The notes under the pieces were generated by a model. That model saw only the letters and a list, made by a program, of their open reading frames with translations. It did not search any database and was not told the origin of the DNA. Of a stretch of DNA of 64,000 bases, positions 36,795 to 47,248 are shown piece by piece. Made by a program: the position numbers and the translations under genes. This stretch comes from Bradyrhizobium tropiciagri (lineage in GTDB: Bacteria; Pseudomonadota; Alphaproteobacteria; Rhizobiales; Xanthobacteraceae). The stretch is taken from assembly GCF_001189845.1 (NCBI RefSeq), contig NZ_LFLZ01000009.1, forward strand, positions 1-64,000, written 5' to 3'. Positions within the stretch are counted from its first letter, which is position 1. Each line of letters starts with the position of its first letter.

Positions 36795-37295
36795 ATGTCA
36801 GATCTTGTTGCGATCGTGTACCCATCCGAAGCTAAGGCAGAGGAAGTTCGGCAGAAAATACTCAATCTGCAGAGGGAATATCTTATCACGATCAATGATG
36901 CCGTGATCGCAGTCAAAACAGGGGACTCTGTAAAACTCAATCAACTTGTGAACACTACGATGACGGGCGCCGCAAGCGGAAGCTTTTGGGGACTGCTGTT
37001 TGGGTTGGTGTTCTTGAATCCCCTTATTGGCCTGGCTCTTGGTGCCGGAGCAGGCGCATTGAGCGGCGCGCTGACCGATTTCGGTATCAGAGATCAGTTC
37101 ATGAAGGATCTCGCATCTAACGTGAAATCGGGAGATGCCGTTCTGTTCCTGCTGATCCAGAGTATGACTGCAGACAAGGTTCTCAGTCAGATCAAGGATG
37201 CGGGAGGTACCGTTCTGAAGACCTCGCTCGATGAACAGAAAGAGCAGCATCTGCGCGACACGCTCGCAAGCGCAGCTCAGCCAAAGGCTGCCTGA
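36795..37295 (+). CDS. DUF1269 membrane protein
   Basis: 166 residues with a central hydrophobic glycine-rich hairpin (GLLFGLVFLNPLIGLALGAG, then AGALSGALTDFGI) flanked by a soluble domain (DLVAIVYPSEAKAEEVRQKI; AVLFLLIQSMTADKVL). This is the DUF1269 pattern. ATG at 36795 follows AGGAGAATTCA. Function unknown; it often lies in stress clusters. Confidence 0.88.
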   Translation: MSDLVAIVYPSEAKAEEVRQKILNLQREYLITINDAVIAVKTGDSVKLNQLVNTTMTGAASGSFWGLLFGLVFLNPLIGLALGAGAGALSGALTDFGIRDQFMKDLASNVKSGDAVLFLLIQSMTADKVLSQIKDAGGTVLKTSLDEQKEQHLRDTLASAAQPKAA

Positions 37296-37312
37296 GGGTT
37301 AGAGCTAAACCA

Positions 37313-37340
37313 TCAGAGCTAAACCATCGTGAGAACCGCC
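37313..37340. repeat. Short tandem duplication after DUF1269
   Basis: AGAGCTAAACCATC occurs twice within 37303-37330. It is too short to assign a function and may be a slippage product. Confidence 0.4.
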
Positions 37341-37521
37341 GCAGGCTGCGCTGTCGCGGCAGCCGCCTGATTGTTCTCGCAACTGATTCACGCTCGGGGT
37401 TTCCAGACCGCGTTGGTGTGGGTCCTTAAGCGGGATCGCGTGCAAGAAGGTCGGCTGCAGCACTCGGGTCTGCGGCCATCTGCCGGTTCTCTCCTGGGCG
37501 GTGAATACCGAGGAGGAAATC

Positions 37522-37923
37522 ATGCGAAAATCGATTCTATGGGCGCTCGCTCTTGCGGCTGCTGCGGCGGTAGTGACTACGACTGGCGGTCGCTCGCAGG
37601 CCGGTTTTATCGGAGGACCGCTGGGCCTGCATGACGCGGGCGACGAGCATCGGCTTACGGAAGCTGTCCAATTCCGGTGGAGAGGCCACCGTTACTGTTG
37701 GTACAATCGCGGATGGCGCGGCCCCGGCTGGTATCGATGCGGCTTCAATTGGCGGCGCGGCTCCGGCTGGGGCGGTCCCGCCGGATGGCACGGATGGCGG
37801 CATTCAGGCCGCCCGATGGCTCGTCCGCCGGCGCCGGGCCGGCCGGGAATCCAGCGTCCGCGACCGCTTCCTGAGAGGGTGCCAGGTCAGCCGGGAGCCC
37901 GGCCACTCCCCGGCAGGACATGA
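37522..37923 (+). CDS. Small exported Gly/Trp/Arg-rich protein
   Basis: A signal peptide (MRKSILWALALAAAAAVVTT) is followed by a Gly/Trp-rich region (FRWRGHRYCWYNRGWRGPGW) and a Pro/Arg-rich tail. It belongs to the low-complexity exported proteins frequent in Bradyrhizobium. ATG at 37522 has GAGGAAATC upstream. The function is unknown; an envelope role is likely. Confidence 0.6.
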   Translation: MRKSILWALALAAAAAVVTTTGGRSQAGFIGGPLGLHDAGDEHRLTEAVQFRWRGHRYCWYNRGWRGPGWYRCGFNWRRGSGWGGPAGWHGWRHSGRPMARPPAPGRPGIQRPRPLPERVPGQPGARPLPGRT

Positions 37924-38039
37924 CGTGATGGACACGCCCTCTAGGGCGCCGATGCCATGCATGATTGGATATCACGATTGCTTCGAGCCCTTTCGTCAGG
38001 ACAGGCGAGCAACAGGGGCTGATTTCGTGGAGCAAAAGC

Positions 38040-40784
38040 ATGGGTGCAGCAGCGAACACGGCCAACGAAGAGTGGCCTTGGCACGCGATACCTCAACATG
38101 AGGTTGTGAAGCGACTTGCTACCAGTTGCGAGAAGGGCCTCGATCCGGATGAGGCCTCGATCCGGCTTCAGAAATACGGGCCAAACCGTTTGCCGGAAGG
38201 CAGGAAACGGGGCCCGCTTACGAGGTTTCTCACGCAGTTCAACAACATCCTCGTCTACGTACTGCTTGCCGCAGGGTTCACCAAGTTAATGCTGAACCTG
38301 TGGGTTGACGCGGCAATCATCTTTGGCGTGGTCGTTCTTAACGCGCTGCTCGGGTTCATTCAGGAAGGCAAGGCCGAGAGGGCACTGGATTCCATCCGCA
38401 ACATGCTGTCCGCCGAAGCTCGGACGATGCGCGGCGGGGAGACCCGCATGATTCCAGCCGAGCAACTTGTTCCGGGGGACGTTGTGCTCCTGGAATCGGG
38501 CGACAAGATTCCTGCAGATCTGCGGCTCATCGAGGCGAAGAACTTGCGCACCGAAGAGGCGGCCCTCACTGGCGAGTCCGTGCCCGCGGAAAAGAGCGTC
38601 GATGTGGCGCCTGCGAACGCGACGGTCGGCGATCGCGAAAACATGGTATTTTCCGGCACCATGGTCGTGTCCGGTCGCGCGACCGGGTTGGTCGTCACGA
38701 CCGGCAGTGAGACAGAACTCGGCCGTATCAACCAGTTGCTCGCCGACGTCAGCCCGCTCGAAACCCCGCTGCTACGACAGATCAAGAAATTTGCCTACGC
38801 CATCACCGCGGCCATCGGGGTGATCAGCGTCCTGATCTTCGCCTACGGCAGATGGGTAAAGGCCATGGACTTTGTGGAGCTCTTCCAGGCCGTCGTGGGC
38901 ATCGCCGTATCGCTCATCCCGGAAGGACTGCCTGCGCTTATCACGATCACTTTGGCCATCGGCGTACAACGCATGGCCAAGCGTAACGCTATTATCCGGC
39001 GGTTACCCGCGGTCGAAACGCTCGGCTCGGTGTCGCGGATTTGTTCGGACAAGACGGGTACGTTGACGCTCATGGAGATGATGGTGGTGTCCGCCGTCAC
39101 GGCCGAGTCGGCGTATCAGGTCACCGGCGACGGCTATTCGCCCGAGGGCGAAATCAAAAAGGACGGACAGCCCGCGGGCAAGGACGCCGTGCTTACGCTC
39201 ATGGGGCGGGTGTCCCTGCTCTGTAACGATGCGGAGCTATTCCAGAAGGAAGGCATCTGGAAGGTGGAGGGCGATCCAACTGAAGGCGCGCTCTATCCGT
39301 TCGCGGCCAAGCTCGGTATGGATCGGCAAGTCGAACAGGCTGCATCTCCGCGTATCGACGCCATTCCTTTCGAATCCGAGCACAAGTTCATGGCGACACT
39401 CCACGGAGCTGCGAGCGGCGAGCAAGTCCTGCTCGTCAAAGGCGCCCCGGAAGTCATCCTTGAGCACTGCGACCGTCAGCGGACCGCCGACGGCCAGCCG
39501 GAGCCACTCGACCGCGAGCACTTCCTGAAACAATCAGACAGGCTTGCGGCCCAAGGCGAACGTGTTCTGGCGCTCGCGTGGCTCGAGAACCCGAATGTGA
39601 AAGCTGGCGGCTTCACCGCGGCCGACCTGCCGAGGACCCTCGTCTTGCTCGGCCTGATTGGCCTGCTGGATCCGCCCCGCAAAGAGGCTATCGAAGCCGT
39701 GAAGGAATGCCACGGCGGCGGCATCCGGGTCACCATGATCACCGGAGATCACAAGGTCACGGCCGCGGCCATCGCCAAGATGCTTGGGCTTGGCGATGGG
39801 ACGACGGCGATCACGGGCGCCGAGATCGAGGATATGGACACCGCCACGCTGCAGGAACGTGTCCGCGCCGTCGACGTCTTCGCGCGGGCAAGCCCCGAAC
39901 ACAAGCTGCGCCTGGTGAGAGCGATCCAGGCGAATAATCAAATCGTGGCCATGACAGGCGATGGGGTGAACGACGCACCGTCCCTCAAGAAGGCTGACAT
40001 CGGCGTTGCGATGGGTATCAAGGGCACCGAGGTCACGAAGGAAGCCGCCGCGATGATCCTGGCCGACGACAACTTCGCCTCGATCTCGGCGGCGGTGAAG
40101 GAAGGGCGCACGGTCTACAACAATGTCGAGAAGGCCATGCTATTCCTGTTGCCGACCAACGTCGCGCAGGCGCTGGTCATTGCTGTCGCAATCCTTGTCG
40201 GGTTCACCATGCCGATCACGGCCCCGCAAGTGCTGTGGGTCAACATGGTGACCTCGGTTGCGCTGGGCCTGGTCATCTCCTTCGAACCGCACGAGATCGA
40301 TGTGATGCGCCGGCCGCCACGCGCGGTGGACCGCCCGATCGTGACTGGCTTCGGGATTTGGCGGATCATCTTTGTCGGCTTGGCGCTCCTTGCCTACACC
40401 TTGCTGGCGTTCTTCTGGATGAAGGCGCAAGGCGCATCGGACGGGCTTGCCCGGACGGTGGCCGTCAATGCCATCACGATCGGCCAGGTCTTCTATCTGC
40501 TGAATAGCCGTTACCTGATCGACTCGTCGCTGTCCTTCAAGGCGCATTTCGGCAATGCTTACCTGCCGCTTGGCATCATTGCCGTCGTGATCCTACAACT
40601 CATCTTCACGTACGTACCGCCGGTCAAGGCGATGTTCGGCAATGAAGCCGTCCCGCTTTGGGTGTGGCCATGGCTTCTTGCGGGCGGCCTGCTGTTCTTC
40701 CTGGTCGTGGAGGCAGAGAAGTTTATCATTCGCTCGTCACGCTCGCTGCGGAAGGTCGTAGTCGTAGCGGAATCCGGCATGTGA
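38040..40784 (+). CDS. Cation-transporting P-type ATPase (P2-like)
   Basis: 914 residues from ATG at 38040. Features in order: N-terminal cation-ATPase domain, membrane helices 1-2, the TGES actuator motif (AALTGESVPAEK), helix 4 with PEGLP, the phosphorylation site CSDKTGTLT, KGAPE in the nucleotide domain, MITGDH and GDGVNDAP hinge motifs, and six C-terminal helices. The PEGLP motif points to a Ca2+- or Na+/K+-type pump of the P2 class. Cytoplasmic membrane. It lies with Usp, Na/Pi transporter and PPK2 genes. Confidence 0.93.
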   Translation: MGAAANTANEEWPWHAIPQHEVVKRLATSCEKGLDPDEASIRLQKYGPNRLPEGRKRGPLTRFLTQFNNILVYVLLAAGFTKLMLNLWVDAAIIFGVVVLNALLGFIQEGKAERALDSIRNMLSAEARTMRGGETRMIPAEQLVPGDVVLLESGDKIPADLRLIEAKNLRTEEAALTGESVPAEKSVDVAPANATVGDRENMVFSGTMVVSGRATGLVVTTGSETELGRINQLLADVSPLETPLLRQIKKFAYAITAAIGVISVLIFAYGRWVKAMDFVELFQAVVGIAVSLIPEGLPALITITLAIGVQRMAKRNAIIRRLPAVETLGSVSRICSDKTGTLTLMEMMVVSAVTAESAYQVTGDGYSPEGEIKKDGQPAGKDAVLTLMGRVSLLCNDAELFQKEGIWKVEGDPTEGALYPFAAKLGMDRQVEQAASPRIDAIPFESEHKFMATLHGAASGEQVLLVKGAPEVILEHCDRQRTADGQPEPLDREHFLKQSDRLAAQGERVLALAWLENPNVKAGGFTAADLPRTLVLLGLIGLLDPPRKEAIEAVKECHGGGIRVTMITGDHKVTAAAIAKMLGLGDGTTAITGAEIEDMDTATLQERVRAVDVFARASPEHKLRLVRAIQANNQIVAMTGDGVNDAPSLKKADIGVAMGIKGTEVTKEAAAMILADDNFASISAAVKEGRTVYNNVEKAMLFLLPTNVAQALVIAVAILVGFTMPITAPQVLWVNMVTSVALGLVISFEPHEIDVMRRPPRAVDRPIVTGFGIWRIIFVGLALLAYTLLAFFWMKAQGASDGLARTVAVNAITIGQVFYLLNSRYLIDSSLSFKAHFGNAYLPLGIIAVVILQLIFTYVPPVKAMFGNEAVPLWVWPWLLAGGLLFFLVVEAEKFIIRSSRSLRKVVVVAESGM

Positions 40785-40829
40785 ACGGCGCGTATTCGCA
40801 AGATTGCGCGTGCTTCGAGCTCTTGCGCG

Positions 40830-42605
40830 CTATGCACCGCGACCGACAAGATGCGCCGCGGAGCGCCAGGCGTGGTACGCAAGTGCCTCAAGGCGCCGGA
40901 CAGCATCGACGCGAGCGATTGCGTCGTCCGTGGTCAACGCTCCGCTCGCCACCGAGCCAAGCGTCGCACTGCGATGGTCCTTCCGCAGTTCGCCGAGTGC
41001 TTTCGCGCAGCGTTCCAGTTGGGCGAGGGTTTGCTCGGTCGACGCTCCGGTTGCCAGGCGTTCTTTCTCCGACTCGATCGGCTCCTTCGACCCGCTTCCG
41101 GACGCGATTGGGAAAGTGTGACCAGTAGAGGCCGGCAGGGCGGCGACTTCAGCGGCGAGCGTGGCTGCGCCAACCATTGCCTCCGCGCACATTTCCGCGA
41201 CACGAATATCTTCAGGCCCGCCGGTCGGGGTATCGAATTCGCTCCCCTCGCCTACGGTTTCGGTCAGGCGAGACGCGTGGTCGAGCGCGTGCAGTGTGCT
41301 GGTGAGCCGTCCCTGCTCGTCCTCCGATTCGGGCGGGCCACTTGCCTCCGACATGAATCGTTGAGCCTGGCGCAGCGCCGCGGCGGCCTCGGCCGCTGGC
41401 ACGACGTCCTTCTTGGGACGGAGGGATGCACCCGGATTCGCCGTCGCCATGGCCGTCGCGAGTGATCCGCACATCGTTCCAAGTGCGCGTGCAACCGTCC
41501 GCCGTACGGCTTCCTCGGCCGCAATCGGGGTCGCCAGCGCCGCCGGATCCAGGCACCGCGTCAGCGGCGAGCCGCGTTCGGGCAGAATACGCTCGACGAA
41601 TCGCGTGAACCTGTTGATCACCGGCAGCAGCACGAAGACGCCAACGACGTTGTAGGCCGTATGATAACCTGCGAGTAGCGTCACGCCATCTATCGTGTTC
41701 GAAGCGCGGACCAGCAAAGGAATCGTAACAGGGAAGAGTGCCAACGCGATAAAGGCCGCGATCAGCTTGAACAAGATGTACGCGAGGGCCAATCGTTTGG
41801 CGGTGCTGCTCGCACCGATTGCTGCCATCGCGGAACTGGTCGCCGTGCCGATATTCTGCCCAATGATCAGCGCGCAAGCCTGGTCCAGTCCGACGGCGCC
41901 CGCATAGTATGCGGACAGCGTGACCGCGATAGCTGCCGTCGATGATTGCATCACAGCAGTCATCACCAGTCCGACAGTGACCAGCGCCAGCAGGCCGTAA
42001 AAGCCCGACCACCATGTGGTGCCGAGAACAGCCGGCAAATCGGCCGGGTGCAACTGTTCGGCCAGCCCCCCCATGCCCTGCTGCAGAGTTGTCAGTCCAA
42101 AAAGCAAAAGCGCAAACCCGGCAAGCGCTGCCCCCGCTGCGGAAACACGTCCACGGCCCAGCAATTTGATCAGCGCACCGACGAAGATCATCGGCAACGC
42201 AGCGGCCGTGAGCGAGACGCGCACCCCGATGAGAGCAACCAGCCAGCCGGTTCCTGTTGTGCCGACATTGGCGCCGAATACGAGGGCCAACCCTTGCGGA
42301 AATGTCAGCACACCCGCACTCACGAGACCGATGGTGGTCATCGTGGTTGCGCTTGAGGATTGCACGATCAGCGTGACGACGGCGCCCCAGAAAGCACCAG
42401 ACAGCGAGGTCGCCGCGGCCCTGCTCAGTACCGTCCGCAATCCCGATCCGGCGAGTCCCTTGAGGCCGGCGGTCATGACGCTCATGCCAAGCAGGAACAG
42501 GCCCACACCACCAAGGACCGAATCGTCGTCGACATGCGGTCCCTCCAGGGGACATCGACAATTGGGCCGTCTAATATAGCGCAGCCGCAACGTATGGCCA
42601 GCCAA
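40830..42605 (-). CDS. Na/Pi-cotransporter family protein
   Basis: 591 residues with two inverted repeats carrying the QSSSATTMTTIGLVSAG and QSSTAAIAVTLSAYYAG substrate motifs of Na+/phosphate cotransporter II-type proteins, eight or more membrane helices and a C-terminal cytoplasmic PhoU-like helical domain (residues about 380-591). The frame opens at 42605, but a start nearer 42540 (VDDDSVLGGVGLFLLGMSV) is likely because the first 25 residues are arginine-rich and not conserved in style. Convergent with the P-type ATPase. Confidence 0.88.
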   Translation of the reverse strand: MAGHTLRLRYIRRPNCRCPLEGPHVDDDSVLGGVGLFLLGMSVMTAGLKGLAGSGLRTVLSRAAATSLSGAFWGAVVTLIVQSSSATTMTTIGLVSAGVLTFPQGLALVFGANVGTTGTGWLVALIGVRVSLTAAALPMIFVGALIKLLGRGRVSAAGAALAGFALLLFGLTTLQQGMGGLAEQLHPADLPAVLGTTWWSGFYGLLALVTVGLVMTAVMQSSTAAIAVTLSAYYAGAVGLDQACALIIGQNIGTATSSAMAAIGASSTAKRLALAYILFKLIAAFIALALFPVTIPLLVRASNTIDGVTLLAGYHTAYNVVGVFVLLPVINRFTRFVERILPERGSPLTRCLDPAALATPIAAEEAVRRTVARALGTMCGSLATAMATANPGASLRPKKDVVPAAEAAAALRQAQRFMSEASGPPESEDEQGRLTSTLHALDHASRLTETVGEGSEFDTPTGGPEDIRVAEMCAEAMVGAATLAAEVAALPASTGHTFPIASGSGSKEPIESEKERLATGASTEQTLAQLERCAKALGELRKDHRSATLGSVASGALTTDDAIARVDAVRRLEALAYHAWRSAAHLVGRGA

Positions 42606-42708
42606 AGCTAGATCGTCGCGGATCGGCGGATGCAGTCGATTTCTTCGGTCGCGGCTGCCCTGGCGTAGCGCCGATGGCGCTGGCTATCGAGCGTTCGAGC
42701 CACGGAAG

Positions 42709-43611
42709 CTAAGCTTCACGCGCAAGCTCCGCGCGAGCGGCCGCCAGCTCCTTCTTCTGCTCCGGGCTCACCTTCGGATATGCAAGGTCGAGCTTCTCCA
42801 CTGCCTCCACGACTGCCGCGGCGACTACAAGGCGGGTGAACCACTTGTTGTCGGCCGGCACCACATACCACGGCGCGTGCTCCGATGCAGTGGCCGCGAT
42901 CGCTGCCTCGAACGAGCTCATATAGTCGCGCCAGTACCTGCGCTCGTGCACGTCCGATGCAGAGAACTTCCAGTTCTTCTCCGGGTTGTCGAGGCGCTTC
43001 ATGAAGCGCTTCTTCTGCTCTTCGCGCGACACATGCAGGAAGAACTTGAGGATGACTATCCCCTGCCGGCTAAGGTAATTCTCGAAGTGTGCGATGTACG
43101 CCAGCCGTTCGTCCCATATCTGTTTGCCCATGAACGGCAGCGGCAGCCTCTGCCGCTTCAAGATGTCCTCGTGAACGCGCACGACGAGGACTTCCTCGTA
43201 ATAGGAGCGATTGAAGATTCCGATCCGCCCACGCTCTGGCAGACGCGTGACGTAGCGCCACATGAAGTCATGTGCGAGATCCTCTCGCGAGGGCTGCTTG
43301 AACGAAAAGACCTGGCAGCCCTGCGGATTTACTCCCGATATGACGTGTTTGATCGTGCTGTCCTTGCCAGCCGCGTCCATGGCCTGGAACACGAGCAGCA
43401 GCGACCAACAGTCTTGGGCAAAAAGCATGTCCTGTTCTTCTGCGAGCCACTGAGTGCCACGTTGAAGAAGGTCGGCAGCTTCGCCCTTTTCCATCTTCAG
43501 ACCGCGCGTGTCGCCAGGGTCGAAGTCCTTCAGCTGAAAGCCCTTGCCGCTCGTAATTCGGAACGGGTGGATGTACTTCTGGATCTGGTCGAGAATCTCT
43601 TTCCTCGGCAT
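42709..43611 (-). CDS. ppk2: Polyphosphate kinase 2 family protein
   Basis: PPK2 enzymes transfer phosphate between polyphosphate and nucleotides. Walker A is AMDAAGKDSTIKH, followed by the lid and Walker B region (IGIFNRSYYEEVLVVRVH) and ERRYWRDYMSSFEAAI. 300 residues is standard for the short single-domain form. It lies downstream of the Na/Pi transporter gene's 5' end on the same strand, so phosphate and energy handling are clustered here. Confidence 0.93.
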   Translation of the reverse strand: MPRKEILDQIQKYIHPFRITSGKGFQLKDFDPGDTRGLKMEKGEAADLLQRGTQWLAEEQDMLFAQDCWSLLLVFQAMDAAGKDSTIKHVISGVNPQGCQVFSFKQPSREDLAHDFMWRYVTRLPERGRIGIFNRSYYEEVLVVRVHEDILKRQRLPLPFMGKQIWDERLAYIAHFENYLSRQGIVILKFFLHVSREEQKKRFMKRLDNPEKNWKFSASDVHERRYWRDYMSSFEAAIAATASEHAPWYVVPADNKWFTRLVVAAAVVEAVEKLDLAYPKVSPEQKKELAAARAELAREA

Positions 43612-44325
43612 GGAGTGAACTCCCTTTTTAAGACAGAGACAATCTCAGGCAGTCTGCTCAACGGCCCGGCCTTAGCCTGCTACCAACAGCCTTGATGGGC
43701 CGTGTCTTATCGTATCATGGCGACAGGGCTCCGTGCGCCGCAGCTTGATGGCCGCGGCCCAAGTCACTCCCGGCGACCGCAGTGCAACGTGTAGACCTCG
43801 GCTTCGCAATGCTCGCGCATCGGATCAGAATGGAACAAGAGGATGCTCATCTCTTCGCTCTTGTTTGCCAAGGCACTGCGGCACGCGGCGCCGTTGCTCG
43901 CGTCCGATCTTGGCCTGACAACGGAAGCGATCCCTGCCGCTTCTCGAAGCTAGGTTTGCTGGACTAGCGAATGCAACGCCTTAACCGCGGCCTCTCGGCT
44001 CTCCGCCGGGACAAACAGACTGACCGAATGCGACGACAGCACGTACTTGTCGGGGACAATCCCGTGATGTTCGAGAGCCTGCAATGCCCTGAACGGCAAT
44101 TCCGACGAAACTCAACCGAAGCAGGTGAGACTCACCGAGCTTGACGCCTCGCGCTGCTTGCGCAGATCCTTGCTTCGCTCCAGCGTGCGCAGTAGGGCGT
44201 CGAGCCACTCCGAATCACAGGCCACGGTCATGCTGGTTGTCATTCGGCCTGCAATATTGGCTCTGACTCACTTTTGATGCAGTTTGAGAGATGTCTGGCG
44301 CTTTGATTGGGGGAGAATCAGCGCC
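43612..44325. other. Mostly non-coding, with a decayed minus-strand gene
   Basis: On the minus strand from about 44243 a start (MTTSMTVACDSEWLDALLRT) runs into a stop, and a later frame reads ALEHHGIVPDKYVLSSHSVS followed by LFVPAESREAAVKALH to about 43962. Together these look like one gene broken by frameshifts; the end resembles an ACT-type domain. The rest shows no gene. Confidence 0.35.
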
Positions 44326-45252
44326 ATGCAGCAAGCTCTCCACCGCTCCAGTCTGGTGCCGCGTGGGTTTGTTGTAGAGAGTGCGTACTACGAAGGTGAT
44401 AAGGCCGTTATTGCGGTCCGGGCGTCCGGAACCGTTGGTCTGTGTCCATCGTGCGGTACAGTTTCTCGACGTGTTCATAGCCGGTATCGGCGACGCGTGA
44501 CCGATCTGCCGCTCGCAGGGCGGGTCGTAGAGCTCTTGGTGATCGCCCGCCGCTTCCGCTGCGACGCAGTCTTGTGCGGGCGCCAAATCTTCACTGAGCG
44601 TTTCGCCGAGGAGGTTCTGGCGCCGTCGGCGCGAAGGACGGCGAGGTTGGACTCTATCGTCCATCATCTCGGTCTGGCGCTTGGTGGCCGACCTGCAGCC
44701 GGCTTCGCAAAACGGCTAATGCTGCCGGTGAGCAAAGACACGCTCCTGCGCGTAGTGCGACGCCGCAGCCGTCCCCCAGCTGACCCGCTCAGGGTCATCG
44801 GCATTGACGATTGGGCCTGGCGGCGCAATCACCGGTACGCCAGCATCATCTGCAACCTGGAGAGGCGCCGGATCGTCGCGCTGCTGCCGGACCGGGAACC
44901 CGCGACCGCCCAAGCCTGGCTCGCTGCGCATCCCACGATCGCGATCGTCGCCCGTGACCGTGGTGGAGGATATGGCGAAGCGGCAGCAAAGGCCCTGCCG
45001 CACGCTGTTCAGGTCGCAGATCGTTGGCATCTAATGGAGAACGCCAGTCGGGCTTTCCTCGATGCCGTCCGCAAATCGATGCGCCAGATACGCACCGTCA
45101 TCGGTGCGACCACGATCGATCCCAAGCTGCTCACAGCCGCCGAGCGCCTCCAGTATGAGGGCTATTTGCGCCGCGAGGAGACCAATGCAGCCATCCTGGC
45201 TCTGTCGAAGCACGGTAAGCGCTCGGCCGGGGCCCTATTGAGGCTGGCTTGA
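44326..45252 (+). pseudogene. ISL3 family transposase, 3' end lost at an IS66 copy
   Basis: The N-terminal zinc finger (CPSCGTVSRRVHSRYRRRVTD) and the DDE domain (RVIGIDDWAWRRNHRYASII ... VARDRGGGYGEAAAKALP ... VADRWHLMENASRA) are those of ISL3 transposases. The protein breaks at AILALSKHG, where the IS66 terminal repeat begins (45215); the last residues before TGA come from IS66. The start ATG at 44326 is preferred to the longer frame. Confidence 0.85.
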
Positions 45253-46867
45253 CGCCTTGCGGAAGCGCCACGGCATGAGGTCGCCGATTCTGCTATGGGG
45301 ATGGCCGTCGATGATCGCCTCAAGTGTTTCGGCGATGTAGGCTACCGGGTTGACGTAATTGAGCTTGCAGGTGGCGATGATCGACGCGAGCAAGGCCCAG
45401 TTTTCTGCCCCGATTTCATGTCCTGCGAAGAGAGCGTTTTTCCTGGTCAGGCAGATTGGCCGGATCGCGTTCTCGACCGGGTTGGTGTCGAGCTCGAGAC
45501 GTCCGTCTTCGAGGAAGCGGGTCAGCCCCTGCCAATGATTCAGTGCATAGCGGATGTCCTCGGCGAGTGTCGAACCGCTGGAGATCATCGACAGCTGTTT
45601 CTCGAACCACGACTTTAGCGCGGCTACCATGGGCAGCGAGTGCTCCTTGCGCGCGGCCAGCCGGATGTCCGGCGAAGAGCCGCGCACCATGACTTCGATG
45701 GCGTAAAGCTGCGCGATGTGCCGAACGGCGGCTTCGGCGATCGGCGACTTGCTGTTGCGTACCAATTTGACGAAGCGCCGGCGCAAATGGCTCCAGCAAT
45801 GCACGAGCGTCCATGGCCCTTGCGGTCGAACGACTTCGTTCAACCGGTCATACCCGTCATAGGCGTCGCATTGCAGGTAGTGTCCGCCAAAGCCGTTCAG
45901 GAACTGCTCAGCAAAGGCACCGCTGCGACCGGGGGCATATCGGAACAGCACGATCGGCGGACTTGGGCCACTGTGGCCGCGGTCGTCTGAGGCGATCGCC
46001 CAGAAGTAGCCTTTTCTTCGTTTGGCCGCGCCCCGGATCGAGTACTGGCGCCTTGGTCTCGTCCATGAACAGCCGATCCGCCATGGCCAAGTGGTGGCGC
46101 ATGTGGTCCGCGATGGGCTGAAGATGGAAGCAGGCGCGGCCCGACCAGTTGCCCAGTGTCGCCCGATCAAGCCGGATGCCCTGGCGCGCATAGATCTCGG
46201 CCTGACGGTAAAAAGGCGTATGGTCGCCAAATTTGGAGACGATCACGTGCGCGATGGCCGCTTCGGTCGGCAGCCCGCCGGGCACGACGTGCTCCGGTGC
46301 ATGCGCCTGCACGACGGGGCCCGAGCAGCGGCGACAGATGTATTTCGGGCGGCGCGTGACCAGTACGCGCCATTGCGCCGGGATCACGTCAAGGCGCTGG
46401 CTGACGTCCTCGCCGATCTTCGTCATGGCGCCGCAACCACACGGGCAGAGCGTGCTCGCAGGCTCGATGATCCGCTCCACCCGCGGCAAATGGGCAGGCA
46501 AACAGCCGCGATTGCGATGAGAACTTTGATCCGTCGCGTTTCGCGATCGGCCCTGGATGACCTTCTCAGCTCTCTCCTGCGCGGCATCCAGGATGCCTTG
46601 TGCGATCTCCACGTCTTCGAGCGGCAAATGATACTGATCCGGTCGCAGCTTCTCGGATTTCGCGCCGAACCTGTCGCGTCGTAATTCGCCGAGAATGACC
46701 TCCAGCCGGCGTCGGGCTTCTTCCGACGCCGCCAGTGCCCCCTGATGCTCGCTCAAGGCCGCCTGCGTTTGCGCCAATAGCGCCTTAAGGTGTTCGTTTT
46801 CGTCGCGCAGCGCCGCGATGCTCATGCGCCATTTCGAGCACATCGCCGCCGCGTGTACCACGTTCAA
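45235..46867 (-). pseudogene. tnpC: IS66 transposase TnpC (one frameshift)
   Basis: The N-terminal half (45908-46867) has the leucine-zipper region and zinc-binding segment (TLCPCGCGAM; YICRRCSGPV). The C-terminal half (45235-46040) has the DDE catalytic core (CDAYDGYDRL; VHCWSHLRRRFV; DTNPVENAIRPI) and the helical tail. They join if one A is removed from the AAAA run at 46012-46015 (TKKGYFWAIASDD). The family is certain; activity depends on whether the extra base is real. Confidence 0.88.
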
Positions 46868-46894
46868 AATAGCTGCCGAGTCATTCTGCCGCAG

Positions 46895-47248
46895 TTATCC
46901 CGCCGTCTGCGGGCGCCGTGCTTCTTCCGGGCGGACCAATCTCCAATCCAGCCCTTCGAACAAGGCCGCAAACATCGCCGGCGATATTCGCATCACGCCG
47001 TCCGCGATCGTTGGCCAAACAAACTTGCAGCCTTCGAGGCGCTTGTGCACCAACACCAGGCCCGTTCGATCCCAGACCAAAATCTTGATCCGGTCCGCTC
47101 GCTTCGAGCGGAACACGAAGGCTGCGCCGCTGAACGGGTCGAGATGAAGCATCTCCTGCACCTTCGTCGCAAGCCCATCGTGTCCACAGCGGAAGTCGAT
47201 CGGCCGCGTGGCAACGTAAATCTTCAGATCAGCACCGGCCGCGATCAT
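46895..47248 (-). CDS. tnpB: IS66 accessory protein TnpB
   Basis: 117 residues with the typical TnpB pattern: IYVATRPIDFRCGHDGLATKVQ and AAFVFRSKRADRIKILVWDRTGLVLVHKRLE. Needed with TnpA and TnpC for IS66 transposition. Its start codon overlaps the end of tnpA (4 bp). Confidence 0.92.
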   Translation of the reverse strand: MIAAGADLKIYVATRPIDFRCGHDGLATKVQEMLHLDPFSGAAFVFRSKRADRIKILVWDRTGLVLVHKRLEGCKFVWPTIADGVMRISPAMFAALFEGLDWRLVRPEEARRPQTAG

